From Gordoniibacillus kamchatkensis (GTDB lineage Bacteria; Bacillota; Bacilli; Paenibacillales; NBRC-103111), in NCBI RefSeq assembly GCF_000829455.1, contig NZ_JXAK01000011.1, positions 62,001-126,000 on the forward strand: a stretch of DNA of 64,000 bases, read 5' to 3'. The position numbers and the translations under genes are program-made. Below, piece by piece: positions 1-11,788 of this stretch. Within the stretch, counting starts at the first letter, position 1. The number at the start of each line of letters is the position of its first letter. The notes beneath the pieces were generated by a model. That model was not told where the DNA came from. It saw nothing but the letters and a program-made list of their open reading frames with translations, and made no database searches.

Positions 1-384
1 TGCAGACGGCCATGACCGGCGCTTCTGCGCGGCTGACGGTGCGCGTTCCGACCTTGGCCAGCTGCCAAAGCATATCCCTCTCATTCCAGAGCGCTTTCGG
101 CGTCGGCGGCATCAGCGTGCTTGTCGCGCCGATCAGCCTTTCATAAGCTGCTCCGGACGCGGGCCGAAGGCGAGGTCGACGCGGCGCACGGTGCCGAACA
201 AATTGGTGACAACGGGAAAAGGGCTTCCCTTGACGTTCGTGAACAACAAGGCAGGCCCTTCTTCGGCTATGACGCGGCGGTGAATTTCCGCCAGCTCCAA
301 ATTCGGATCGACCGGCGCGGAAATTTCGCGCAAGTCGTTTTCTTGCTTGAGCTGATTAATAAATGAGCGTAAGTTAGGGAACAT
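1..384 (-). CDS. UbiD-family decarboxylase, N-terminal part (frameshifted, runs off window)
   Basis: The first 83 residues match the N-terminus of UbiD-family (prenyl-FMN dependent) decarboxylases: a helical start, then GPALLFTNVKG and PVVTNLFGT. The ATG at 384-382 overlaps the ctaA stop (TGATG), and an AAAGGAG lies 9 bases upstream. The frame stops at 133-135, but UbiD-like sequence (TSTLMPPTPKALWNERDM) continues in another frame to the window edge. One missing base near 139-142 explains this. UbiD enzymes decarboxylate aromatic or unsaturated acids; next to heme A synthesis a role in quinone biosynthesis is possible but unproven. The catalytic part lies outside the window. Confidence 0.8.
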
Positions 385-1343
385 CAAGCGGTGCTCCTTT
401 GTTTGTTATAAAAGCGCTCCGGCTGCAGACGCAGCGTCGTCACGCACAAATAGCTGAGAATACCGAACAAGCCGGAAACGAGCACCGTATGAATGAGTGC
501 AGCGAGCAGCCCCCAGCCGCTTACGCCGATCGTCCACGTGACGAAAGCGCCGGATACGATTTGCAGCACGACCAGGATGAGCGAAGCCTTTGCGGCGCCA
601 TACACGGGATGCCCTTCCGGAAAATGGCGCCTCGCCATAACGAATAGGACGATCAGGCAGACGAGCAGCACCAACGCGGCGATTCGGTGCGTAAACACGA
701 TGCCCGTCGCACCGGACAGCTCTGGAATCAGCTCGCCGTTGCAAAGCGGCCAGCCGAGGCAGCCGCCGGTCGATTTCGTATGGCGGACAAAAGCGCCCAA
801 ATAAATGACGCCGAGCGAGTACAGCGTGATCACCCATACGGCGGAACGGAACAGCGCCGGCGGGGGGACCGCAGGCTCGTCCCGGTTTGCGGCGGCATCC
901 GCCGCCTGCGCCCGGCGCGTATACAGCATCGCCAGCAGCAGCGTACAGGCGAATGCGAGCAGCGACAGGCCGAAATGCGAAGCGAGGATCACCGGCGATT
1001 GCGGCCATATGACCGCCATGGCACCGAGCACCGCTTGCAGCAGCGTGAAGAAAATGGCGCTGCCTACGAACCATTTGGCATCGCGCCGTTTGTCGACGAG
1101 CCAGACCAGTATAGCTGTAATGAGCAGCAAAATCGTAATTAACCCGGAAACGGCCCGGTGGCTGTATTCGATTAAAGCGGAGACTGCGTGTTCGGGAATG
1201 AATTTGCCGTTGCAGAGCGGCCACTCTCGGCCGCAGCCGAGACCGGAATCGGTTTTCGTCACGAGAGCGCCCATGAGCACGACGGCAAACATAATGATGG
1301 CAGAACAATAAGCCGACCATTTTAAAGTCGATTTCAGGTTCAT
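384..1343 (-). CDS. ctaA: Heme A synthase (CtaA/COX15)
   Basis: A polytopic membrane protein of 319 residues with eight predicted helices in two similar halves. Each half carries a Cys pair in a WPLCNG motif (GCGREWPLCNG in the first, GGCLGWPLCNG in the second), as in Bacillus CtaA, together with helix histidines such as YSHRAVSG and THRIAA. It oxidises the heme O methyl group to give heme A for aa3-type oxidases. The start at 1343 is chosen because AAGTAGGTG lies just upstream; an in-frame ATG at 1370 has no such site. It is followed by ubiD with a one-base overlap, so the two are probably co-transcribed. No ctaB or cta oxidase gene is in view. Confidence 0.93.
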   Translation of the reverse strand: MNLKSTLKWSAYCSAIIMFAVVLMGALVTKTDSGLGCGREWPLCNGKFIPEHAVSALIEYSHRAVSGLITILLLITAILVWLVDKRRDAKWFVGSAIFFTLLQAVLGAMAVIWPQSPVILASHFGLSLLAFACTLLLAMLYTRRAQAADAAANRDEPAVPPPALFRSAVWVITLYSLGVIYLGAFVRHTKSTGGCLGWPLCNGELIPELSGATGIVFTHRIAALVLLVCLIVLFVMARRHFPEGHPVYGAAKASLILVVLQIVSGAFVTWTIGVSGWGLLAALIHTVLVSGLFGILSYLCVTTLRLQPERFYNKQRSTA

Positions 1344-1425
1344 TATGCGAGCACCTACTTTCGTTATCATTATAACGAACGAAGGCCGGCAAAGCTATTC
1401 GGATTTGTTACAAAGTCGCTACAAA

Positions 1426-1464
1426 ACGGCAAAAGAGCCTGTCCGCCGCTGAGCGGACAAGCTC
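1426..1464 (-). terminator. Rho-independent terminator-like hairpin
   Basis: Inverted arms at 1435-1446 and 1453-1464 (GAGCCTGTCCGC against GCGGACAAGCTC) are followed on the minus strand by TTTT and a second TTTT. It lies between the thioredoxin-like gene and ctaA, so it would stop minus-strand read-through before ctaA. Confidence 0.5.
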
Positions 1465-1538
1465 CGATTGCCCAAGAAAGCCCTTTCGAACAGAGCTTGT
1501 CAGAACATGGTTTGCTTAGTTTACCCCGTTCTTAGCCA

Positions 1539-1725
1539 TTAGCGGAAATTTGTTCCGTTATTGGTCTATTTCCCGGGTATTTCCCAAAATTAGCGGAACG
1601 GGAGTACGTTATCTTCTCAACTTGGGCTAGAATCGCTCTTGTTCCGAACTAATAACGGAACGACGGTCCGCTAAGCTTAATCCGCTGCTCCTTTATCCGT
1701 GCAATAGCGGAACTCCGTTCCTTTA
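1539..1725. repeat. Four spaced TAGCGGAA palindromes
   Basis: Four units of 21-22 bases lie at 1539-1560, 1590-1611, 1653-1674 and 1705-1725. Each is an imperfect palindrome of the form TAGCGGAAC-n-GTTCCGCTA, 51 to 63 bases apart. A related unit is at 6960-6980. Similar short palindromes are, from memory, common between genes of Paenibacillus. They fill most of the gene-free stretch 1344-1947. Confidence 0.6.
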
Positions 1726-1788
1726 AGGCCGAGTTACGCTCTTGCTCAATTCCCCATCCCGCTCCGGTTTTGGCGAGCGAGCCGCGGC

Positions 1789-1902
1789 GGCGGAGGATGG
1801 ACTATGGAAGGAGCAAAGATTGATACTCGTGTTCCTTCTTCGTGATCCATTCACATGAACACGAGTTAGGCGGAGCCGGAATCCCATATTCCAATCCGCA
1901 GT
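1789..1902 (+). repeat. Dispersed hairpin element, copy A
   Basis: This copy shares with copies B (2466-2593) and C (7161-7288) the order: GGAGGATGG left end, the inner arm ACTCGTGTTC (1825-1834), a loop, the inner arm GAACACGAGT (1857-1866), GCCGGA, and CCAATCCGCAG as right end. The outer arms are more diverged than in copies B and C. It lies downstream of the thioredoxin-like gene and is not coding. Confidence 0.65.
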
Positions 1903-1947
1903 GCCGTCGCCCGCGAGCCGGCGGGATACCGGTTCCTCCCAATCTCC

Positions 1948-2295
1948 TTACGCTTTGGGCAGCGCAGCCGCCACCTCCAGCGCACGGTCGATGAACTGTT
2001 CGATCTCGTCGCGCGTTTTGCGCAGCTTGCTGACAAAACGCACAACTTCCTGGCCTTCTACGTAGGCGATGAAGCTCGGGATGCCCATGATGCCCAGGTC
2101 CAGGCACAGGTCCGGCAGCTCGTCGCGGTCGATCTCAACGAAGGTGACGCGGCCGGCATACTTTTGCTCCACCTCGGGCATGAACGGTTCGATAAAATGG
2201 CAATCTTTGCACCAAGTAGCCTTGAATACTGCAATCGTCATTCCGCCTTTGGCAATCTGTGCGCGGAACGCTTCTTCCGTACGTAGATGTTCCAT
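1948..2295 (-). CDS. Thioredoxin-like protein
   Basis: A 115-residue single-domain thioredoxin fold. The redox motif is WCKDC in place of the usual WCGPC, preceded by the beta strand TIAVFKAT; the cis-proline region is MGIPSFIAYVEGQEV. It probably carries out thiol-disulfide exchange in the cytoplasm, since there is no signal peptide. The start is supported by GGGGAGGG four bases before the ATG. It stands alone, flanked by inverted copies A and B of a dispersed hairpin element. The KD dipeptide in the motif would alter redox potential or partners relative to housekeeping TrxA. Confidence 0.85.
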   Translation of the reverse strand: MEHLRTEEAFRAQIAKGGMTIAVFKATWCKDCHFIEPFMPEVEQKYAGRVTFVEIDRDELPDLCLDLGIMGIPSFIAYVEGQEVVRFVSKLRKTRDEIEQFIDRALEVAAALPKA

Positions 2296-2379
2296 AGCAG
2301 GTCCCTCCCCTATCGATTTCCTTCACTTATAGCACTTGAAGTCTCGAAAGTCAATCCGCACGGCGCCACTTCTTTCCTG

Positions 2380-2408
2380 TTTACATTTTCATACAATAGT
2401 GATATCAT
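2380..2408 (+). promoter_or_regulatory. Putative sigma-A promoter for the SPFH gene
   Basis: TTTACA at 2380-2385, a 17-base spacer, and TATCAT at 2403-2408. It faces the SPFH gene at 2650 and would place repeat copy B in a leader of about 240 bases. Confidence 0.4.
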
Positions 2409-2465
2409 TAAAATATCAATCCAATATCCTTTGATTGCTGAGTGATTGCCCGAGAAGTAGATCGG

Positions 2466-2593
2466 CGCTGCGGATTGGGAATGTAGGTATCCGGCTTCCT
2501 TGAACTCGTGTTCCCTCGAAATCTGAAATCGTGGGGGAACATAAGTTCAAAGGTGCACGCTACGCTCATAGGCCTTACATTCCATCCTCCGCT
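2466..2593 (-). repeat. Dispersed hairpin element, copy B (inverted)
   Basis: The reverse complement aligns over its whole length with copy C at 7161-7288. The outer arms are 2478-2487 and 2573-2583; the inner arms are 2500-2514 and 2536-2550. It lies between a putative promoter and the SPFH gene and occupies most of the gap 2296-2649. Confidence 0.7.
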
Positions 2594-2649
2594 TCGCCTT
2601 TCTCAGGCACCCTGATGATCCCACTACCTCTTGTAAGGAGCTGCTGTCA

Positions 2650-3493
2650 ATGAAAGAAACGAAAGCTTGGTCTGTCAACGGATTCGTCGCTTTGCTCGCC
2701 TTTATCGTGCTGCTGGGGCTCGCCGCCGTGTGCGCCGCCGGCGAACAATTCGGCTTGGCGATTCCTTGCTTTATCGCGGCTCTGCTGGTCGTCACCTCCA
2801 TCGCCGTCGTACAGCCTAACGAGGCGCTGGTACTGACGTTTTTCGGCAAATATATGGGCACCGTCCGTCAAGCCGGATTTTGGATGGTCGTTCCGTTTAC
2901 GGTGCGCAAAAAGCTGTCCCTCAAAGTCCGCAACTTCAACAGCGTCAAGCTGAAAGTGAACGACGTCGAAGGCAATCCGATCGAAATCGCCGCCGTCGTC
3001 GTGTTCAAAGCGGTCGATTCCGCCAAAGCATTGTTCGAGGTCGACAACTATGAGAAGTTCGTTGAGATCCAGAGCGAAACGGCGTTGCGCCACGTCGCTT
3101 CCAAATATCCGTACGACGCTTACGACAGCGACGCGATCTCGCTTCGCGGCCACGCCGATTTCGTGGCGGCCGAGCTGAGCCGGGAGCTGCAAACGCGGCT
3201 ACAGTCGGCCGGCGTGGAAGTGCTGGAGGCGCGCCTCACCCACCTCGCCTACTCGACCGAGATCGCCAGTGCCATGCTGCAGCGGCAGCAGGCGGCTGCC
3301 ATCCTCGCAGCGCGGCAAAAAAATCGTCGAGGGCGCCGTCGGCATGGTGCAGCAGGCGCTGGCCCAGCTTCAGGAGCGGGGCATCGTCGAGCTTGACGAC
3401 GAACGCAAAGCGGCGATGATCAACAACCTGATGGTCGCCATCGTTTCGGACCGGGCCGCCAATCCGATCATCAACGCCGGCAGCCTGTACTAA
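2650..3493 (+). CDS. SPFH/Band 7 membrane protein (one-base frameshift)
   Basis: Two N-terminal hydrophobic helices (about 11-30 and 36-53) precede an SPFH/Band 7 domain (from VVQPNEALVLTFFGKY to about residue 225) and a helical tail. These stomatin/prohibitin-like proteins form oligomers at the membrane and organise other membrane proteins. The frame breaks in a run of seven A at 3317-3323. With six A the protein continues RQKIVEGAVG to the stop at 3491-3493, giving 280 residues. AAGGAG lies nine bases before the ATG. The next gene, a small ribbon-helix-helix protein, begins five bases after the stop, so the two are likely coupled. Confidence 0.85.
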
Positions 3494-3498
3494 CGGCC

Positions 3499-3697
3499 AT
3501 GGCCGCGAAAAAAAAACTTCCCGCTGCGGCTCGATCCCGCTCTGTACGAGGCGCTTGAGCGCTGGGCGGCCGACGAGCTGCGCAGCGTCAACGGGCACAT
3601 CGAATTTTTGCTGCGCGAAGCGGTCCAGCGCGCAGGCCGGTTGCCCGGTCGGCCGCCGCGGCCAGCTGCGGGCCAGACGCCGGATCAAGATCCATGA
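3499..3697 (+). CDS. Small Arc-type ribbon-helix-helix protein (homopolymer frameshift)
   Basis: The ATG at 3499 opens a frame that is closed early by nine A at 3508-3516. With eight A it reads 65 residues: a Lys-rich start, [17 protein letters not shown], then a second helix in [18 protein letters not shown], and a Pro-rich tail. This is the strand-helix-helix pattern of Arc/MetJ-type DNA-binding proteins. The gene starts five bases after the SPFH stop, with no ribosome binding site of its own, so it is probably translated by coupling. Its role is unknown: regulation of the SPFH gene is possible, and such small proteins are sometimes labelled antitoxins, but no toxin is adjacent. Confidence 0.65.
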
Positions 3698-3705
3698 CGC
3701 ATACG

Positions 3706-3757
3706 AAAAATGGCGCCGCTGCCTGCGACCGTAAGGTCGGGGCAGCGGCGCCATTTT
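3706..3757. terminator. Bidirectional terminator
   Basis: A long stem (AAAAATGGCGCCGCTGCC against GGCAGCGGCGCCATTTT) with an inner CGACC-GTAA-GGTCG hairpin. It has T runs on both strands and separates the convergent RHH and stalk-domain genes. Confidence 0.85.
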
Positions 3758-3777
3758 CGCGCTATTGAGGTGCTAAG

Positions 3778-5372
3778 TTATTCACGTGTGATGGCGAGCA
3801 GCTTGTTGCTTGTTTTCCAGTCCAGCTTCGCGCCCAACGCTTCGGCGATAAAGCGCAGCGGTACGAACGTCGTATTGTTCTTCATGACGGCGGGACTCGG
3901 CATTTGCACCGGCTGGCCGTTCAACGTCGCATTCGTGCTGCCGATAGGATGACGATGTCGGTGCCGCTTTGTTCATCCGTCACATGCACCGATTGCGTAT
4001 CGGCGTCCCACTTCACTTTGGCGCCCAATCTTTCGGCGAGGAAGCGAACCGACACCATAGCTGTGCCGCTGTCGTCGATGTATGGGTGAGTGGAGTCGTG
4101 CGCATAATGGTCGTTGCCCGAGAAAATAAGATAGATGCGTTCGCGGGTAATGTGCAAATCGTCCTTCAGGATGCGATACATGTCCGATTTCGGATCGAAA
4201 TTGGCCAGCAGTGCGCGTTTGTCGGCACCGCCGAATCTGCCGAGCTCCAGCGCATCCTTCGTGTCGGGCGCCGGCTTGACCGTCACCGGCTGGTTATGAT
4301 TCCAAGTCTCGCTGTCGGTAACGATACGAACGGCGGCGATCGGATCGGTCTTCGCGTCGCCCGTCGGCAAATTGAACTCTATATGCTGTTTGCGCAAGTT
4401 CAGCTTGCTGTCAAGCAGCCAGTCGATCTTCAGCGACAGCTCGTCGCTCAGCAGCCGCTTGACGTCAGCGGGAGCGCCCGCGGCATCGGCTTTGTCCAGA
4501 TTAGCGATCGCTTTGTTCAGCCCTTGTTTCAAAGTCGTGTAGGCAAATTCGACGGCCAGCGTCTTATTGTCCAAATATGCCATTTGCAGTTGAGAGACCT
4601 CGTCAAGGTCGGAGCTGTCCTCTTCCGACAGCGCATTGTGCTGCTTCAAGCTTTCCTTCAATAAAGGCACGACGATGTCGTACACTTGGCCGATCAGTTC
4701 TTTCAGCCCGTCGTCGTCGGCAGCTATCGCTTTCAAGAAGCTCTGGAGCAAGCCTTTCAGTTCGCTGCCCTTGATCTCCAGCTCCACCTTGTCCATGCTC
4801 ATCGTTCCGCCGCCGTGCACGCTGTCGGTCACTTGGCTGACGCTGGCGTGCGCCGGGTTCGGGGCATTGCGGACAAAGAACCGCGTCAGAACGCTTTGCA
4901 GCTGCCGCACCTTGTCGGTGTGCTGCTGCAGCTGGTCGCGGAAAAATCCGGCTGTCGAAGGGAAGGCCGGGCGCCGGACATCACCGATGACGATAGGCTT
5001 CTTGGCGCCGGCAAGCTGAATGATCAGATTGTCGCCGTCAGCGTTCACTTGGAACGGGATGGAGACGGACGAGCTGACAAACTCGCCTTCCACCGAAATA
5101 TGCGAGGCATCCTGCATAAGCATATGTACGTTTTTCAATTGCGCCTTATCGAACAGACGCGCGATCGCTTCATCCTCCTGCGAATGGTAAGCGCCTTGGC
5201 CGGGGATGAACTCAATGGAGATAGTTTCGTTCGCTTCTGCCGAAGTTAATGACATTTGCTGCTCCAAAGCTTTGCCGAGATCGACGCCGCCTACGGCTTG
5301 ACAGCCGCTCATGAGCGCCAGCGACGCGCTGAAAAGCGCCGCGCAAACAGTTCGTTTCCATCGAAGACCCAT
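3778..5372 (-). CDS. Lipoprotein with C-terminal stalk (copper amine oxidase N-terminal-like) domain
   Basis: It begins with a lipoprotein signal (MGLRWKRTV, hydrophobic core, lipobox LMSGC), so it is exported and lipid-anchored. A long alpha/beta region of unknown function follows. The C-terminus holds two copies of the stalk-domain half motif: VSVRFLAERLGAKVKWD and, after the frameshift, FVPLRFIAEALGAKLDW (PF07833 type, common on Paenibacillus surface proteins). The raw frame ends at 3921, but one missing base near 3945 restores the run to TAA at 3778-3780, 531 residues. AAGGAGAAGGAG precedes the ATG. A cell-surface role is inferred; the substrate is unknown. Confidence 0.8.
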
Positions 5373-5577
5373 CTTGATTCTCCTTCTCCTTCTCTAGTAG
5401 TCTATGTTTCTACTTTCTTCCTCCAGTAAATCATAGATTTCACGATCTGAAAAGGCGAACAGCTTACTATTTATTCTGTAGCCGGCATATGGTGGGAAAG
5501 AGTAACGCTCCGTGGCCGGAGGCACACTTGTACCAGGAGCGGCCCGTATTCGTTAACGATGCGGACCGAAGCGGAGA

Positions 5578-6854
5578 ATGGGGGTGAGCGCATTGAAGCC
5601 GGGATGGCTGAAGTGGCTGCTGTCGCTGCCGCAGCAAGCGGCTGCATTGTTGAAGGGGAAAGCGGACACGATCGCCTACTCGATTGCGGAAGCGCCGTCA
5701 GCGCTGCGGCTGTCGGTGCAAAAGGAAGCGCTACGGCGCGTAAAAGAGCAAGCCGTGCGGCTGCTCTCCGCACCCGCCGGCGAAACGCCCTCCATCAGCC
5801 CCGAGGACGAGTCGCTGATCCGCTGGCTGCGCGACGAAACGGCGCGTCGCAACCGCAACAATGTGACGCGAACGGGCGCTTACCTCGACATGTATGCGGC
5901 ACATCCGGAGCTCCATTGGGCGCTTCTGGCGCACCTCGTTTCCCGCAACGGCGGCTTTACGATGACCGATCTGAAAGGCGAGCTGTTGCCGCGCTTGCTC
6001 GGGGCCGGGCAACGAGAGGCGTTGTTCCGGTTTTTGGAACGCGCGAACGGGCTTATTTTTCACGATGCGTATCCGCAGCTGCTGTTGTACCGGGAGAGCG
6101 CCCGCTCCGGCCGCAGCTTGACGCGTCTGCTGCCGCGGCTCGGCGTCTCGGCGTTTATGCGCCCGGTATGGGACGAGTTCGCGACAAGCCGGGATTCGGT
6201 GCTGCTTACGTGCGCGCTAATCGTCAACGAGCAGCAGTACATTCAGCGGCGCGTTGTCGACAATCCGTACTTCAAAAAGCATGTCCTCGACACGTTGGCT
6301 TTCAAAACGCAATCATTGCTGCAGCTCAACCAAGTCGTCTTTCCTTACGAAGTTCCCGAACGCGGCACTTCGCGGGTCCGCCTGGCGGGGCTTATACTGG
6401 AAAATTTCGCCGATCTGGCGGAGCGCATCCGCTTCGGACAGCGGCTCTACGCGATATTGTTCGGGCTTCCGGACGTTGCGGCCGGCGCCCACGCCTTTGT
6501 GCGCCGCCAGCCGCACACAGGCTCCGTTCCGATTATTGGCCGGAGCTGTTCGCCCCCGTGCGCCGCGGCACCCCCGAGCTGGCCTATCACCCGAAGCTCG
6601 CCGGCAGTTCAGGCTCGAGCCTCGTTCCCGGCGCCGCCCCCTTCTACAGCCCGCGGCTCGAACACGCTTGGCGAGACCGTCCTGTCGCCCCGCCCGAGCC
6701 AGGCGATTGGTTCCGTGACGAGTCGGCTTTGCAGCTGCTGCCGGAATCGCTCTCCCCGCCCTTTTCGTTCGACATGACCGAAGAAGCCGTATTCGCCTTG
6801 CACAAAATCGAGCTCGCCGTCCTGGCCGCCCAAGAGCTCGGGAAGCAGGAATGA
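5578..6854 (+). CDS. DUF2515 family protein (frameshifted)
   Basis: About 425 residues after one base is restored near 6520. The conserved core RNNVTRTGAYLDMYAAHPEL, ALLAHLVSRNGGFTMTDLKG and the aromatic, helical middle match the DUF2515/YppC-like family of Bacilli. The second frame supplies DYWPELFAPV, AWRDRPVAPPEPGDWF and the C-terminus to the stop at 6852-6854. No catalytic motif or membrane segment is evident and the family function is not known. It is flanked by the divergent stalk lipoprotein and a downstream terminator, so it is probably monocistronic. An ATG two codons downstream of the proposed GTG/ATG region could be the true start. Confidence 0.75.
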
Positions 6855-6862
6855 GTCCGCAT

Positions 6863-6907
6863 GAAAAGCAACACTACTCCCGACTCCGCGGGGAAGGTGT
6901 GCTTTTT
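6863..6907 (+). terminator. Probable terminator after DUF2515
   Basis: An imperfect hairpin (AAAAGCAACACTACTCCC against GGGGAAGGTGTGCTTTTT) ends in five T on the plus strand, just after the DUF2515 stop. Confidence 0.5.
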
Positions 6908-7160
6908 GCTATGCGGAAGTAGGCTAAACCGCAACTGGCCCAGCACCGCGCTCCAGCACTAACCGGAATAAGTGCCGTTAAATCAGAGTAATGCTGCGGC
7001 ACAGGGAGATTACCAGAAAAAACTCCATCTACTCCGCTAATTGCGCTCAACATTCCGAGGAAATGGCAAGATTTGCTCCAGCTTTTCCTGTTAAATGGTC
7101 GAAAACCAGAGGATTAGCAATAAAGAACGGGAGGTTTTCCGGTTGCCCGTAAAAGGCGGA
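6908..7160. other. Gene-free stretch with one degenerate palindrome
   Basis: I see no coding frame with a ribosome binding site. A palindrome at 6960-6980 (TAACCGGA-n-CCGTTA) resembles the TAGCGGAA units at 1539-1725. Looser versions near 7030-7065 are too diverged to delimit. Confidence 0.4.
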
Positions 7161-7288
7161 GCTGAGGATGGAAATGTAGGCCTATGAGCGAAGCGAGCGC
7201 CTTTGAACTCGTGTTCGAGCCTTATTTCCTTTTTCATGGTAACACGAGTTCAACTTAGCCGGAGACCTACATTTCCAATCCGCAGCGC
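7161..7288 (+). repeat. Dispersed hairpin element, copy C
   Basis: The most regular copy. Perfect outer arms GGAAATGTAGG (7170-7180) and CCTACATTTCC (7266-7276), and perfect 13-base inner arms TTGAACTCGTGTT (7203-7215) and AACACGAGTTCAA (7241-7253). The ends read GCTGAGGATGG and CCAATCCGCAGC. It lies between the DUF2515 and suf transcription units. Confidence 0.75.
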
Positions 7289-7357
7289 AGCTGTACTTTC
7301 TTAGGCAATCTGGGGTTATCCGGTAAACACGCCTCGCTTCCTGAGGTGAGCGATACC

Positions 7358-7390
7358 AAAAAAAAAGCGTGCCCGAGAAACTCGGACACA
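7358..7390 (-). terminator. Terminator of the suf operon
   Basis: On the minus strand GTGTCCGAG-TTT-CTCGGGCAC is followed by nine T. It sits about 17 bases after the sufB stop. Confidence 0.9.
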
Positions 7391-7406
7391 CCTCTGCAAT
7401 CTTGTA

Positions 7407-8804
7407 TCAACCAATAGACCCTTCCATCTCGAACTTGATCAAACGGTTCATCTCGACCGCGTACTCCATCGGAAGCTCTTTCGTGAACGGCTCGATGAAG
7501 CCCATGACGATCATTTGCGTCGCTTCTTGCTCGGACAGGCCGCGGCTCATCAAATAGAACAGCTGCTCCTCCGACACTTTCGATACCGTCGCTTCGTGCT
7601 CGAGCGTGATGTTGTCGTTCATGATCTCGTTGTAGGGGATCGTGTCGGACGTCGACTTGTTGTCGAGAATGAGCGTATCGCACTTGATGTTCGCCTTCGA
7701 CCCGGCCGAGTTGCGCCCGAACGAAGCGAGGCCGCGGTACGTCACCTTGCCGCCGTGCTTGGAGATCGACTTGGAGACGATCGTCGACGTCGTATCCGGC
7801 GCCAGATGCGTCATTTTCGCCCCGGCGTCCTGGTGCTGGCCTTTGCCGGCAACGGCGATCGACAATACCATGCCTTTCGCGCCGCGGCCTTTCAGCACGA
7901 CTGCCGGATATTTCATCGTGAGCTTGGAACCGATGTTGCCGTCGACCCACTCCATCGTCGCCCCTTCTTCGGCAACGGCGCGCTTCGTAACGAGGTTGTA
8001 AATGTTCGGCGCCCAGTTCTGGATCGTTGTGTAGCGGGCGCGGGAGTTTTTCTTGCAAATGATTTCCACGACTGCGCTGTGCAGCGAGTTGGTCGAATAA
8101 ATCGGCGCCGTGCAGCCTTCGACGTAGTGCACGAAGCTGTCTTCGTCCGTAATAATGAGCGTGCGCTCGAATTGGCCCATGTTTTCCGAGTTGATGCGGA
8201 AGTACGCCTGCAGCGGGATCTCGCACTTGACGCCTTTCGGCACGTAGATGAACGAGCCGCCCGACCATACCGCGCTGTTCAGCGCCGCGAACTTGTTGTC
8301 GCTCGGCGGAATGACCGTGCCGAAATATTCGCGGAACAGCTCTGGATATTCCCGCAATGCCGTATCGGTATCGGTGAAAATGACGCCCTGCGCCTCAAGG
8401 TCCTTCTGCATGCTGTGATACACGACCTCGGATTCGTACTGCGCCGACACGCCGGCCAGGAACTTTTGCTCCGCCTCCGGAATGCCCAGCTTGTCGAACG
8501 TCTCCTTGATTTCCTGCGGCACTTCTTCCCACGTCTTGCCTTGCTTCTCGGCAGGCTTCACATAGTACTGAATGTCGTCGAAGTCCAGGTCGTCGAGATT
8601 GCCGCCCCAGCGCGGCAGCGGCATTTTGAAAAACTGCTCCAGCGACTTCAGGCGGAATTCCAGCATCCATTCCGGCTCGCCCTTCATGCGCGAAATTTCC
8701 GCCACGATGTCGCGGGTCAGCCCTTTCCCCGTCTGGAACACGGCTTTGTGCTCGTCGCGAAAGCCATATTTATATTCTTCCAATTCCGGCATCTGCTTGG
8801 CCAT
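7407..8804 (-). CDS. sufB: Fe-S cluster assembly scaffold SufB
   Basis: 465 residues with the SufB/SufD beta-helix core and high similarity to SufB, for example [37 protein letters not shown] and [12 protein letters not shown]. SufB forms the SufBC2D complex on which clusters are assembled in the cytoplasm, using sulfur from SufS/SufU. The ATG at 8804 is preferred over the upstream in-frame start at 8813 because GAGGAGG lies nine bases before it. It is the last gene of sufCDSUB and is followed by a strong terminator. Confidence 0.96.
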   Translation of the reverse strand: MAKQMPELEEYKYGFRDEHKAVFQTGKGLTRDIVAEISRMKGEPEWMLEFRLKSLEQFFKMPLPRWGGNLDDLDFDDIQYYVKPAEKQGKTWEEVPQEIKETFDKLGIPEAEQKFLAGVSAQYESEVVYHSMQKDLEAQGVIFTDTDTALREYPELFREYFGTVIPPSDNKFAALNSAVWSGGSFIYVPKGVKCEIPLQAYFRINSENMGQFERTLIITDEDSFVHYVEGCTAPIYSTNSLHSAVVEIICKKNSRARYTTIQNWAPNIYNLVTKRAVAEEGATMEWVDGNIGSKLTMKYPAVVLKGRGAKGMVLSIAVAGKGQHQDAGAKMTHLAPDTTSTIVSKSISKHGGKVTYRGLASFGRNSAGSKANIKCDTLILDNKSTSDTIPYNEIMNDNITLEHEATVSKVSEEQLFYLMSRGLSEQEATQMIVMGFIEPFTKELPMEYAVEMNRLIKFEMEGSIG

Positions 8805-8828
8805 CGTTCTCAACCTCCTCGATATATA

Positions 8829-11770
<2,942 letters not shown>

Positions 11771-11788
11771 CCTCGTTCCCCTCCCCGC

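Noticed and set aside
1539-1725. CRISPR-like repeat array
   Set aside because: The units are only 22 bases, imperfect palindromes and diverged from one another, the spacing varies, and no cas gene is nearby.
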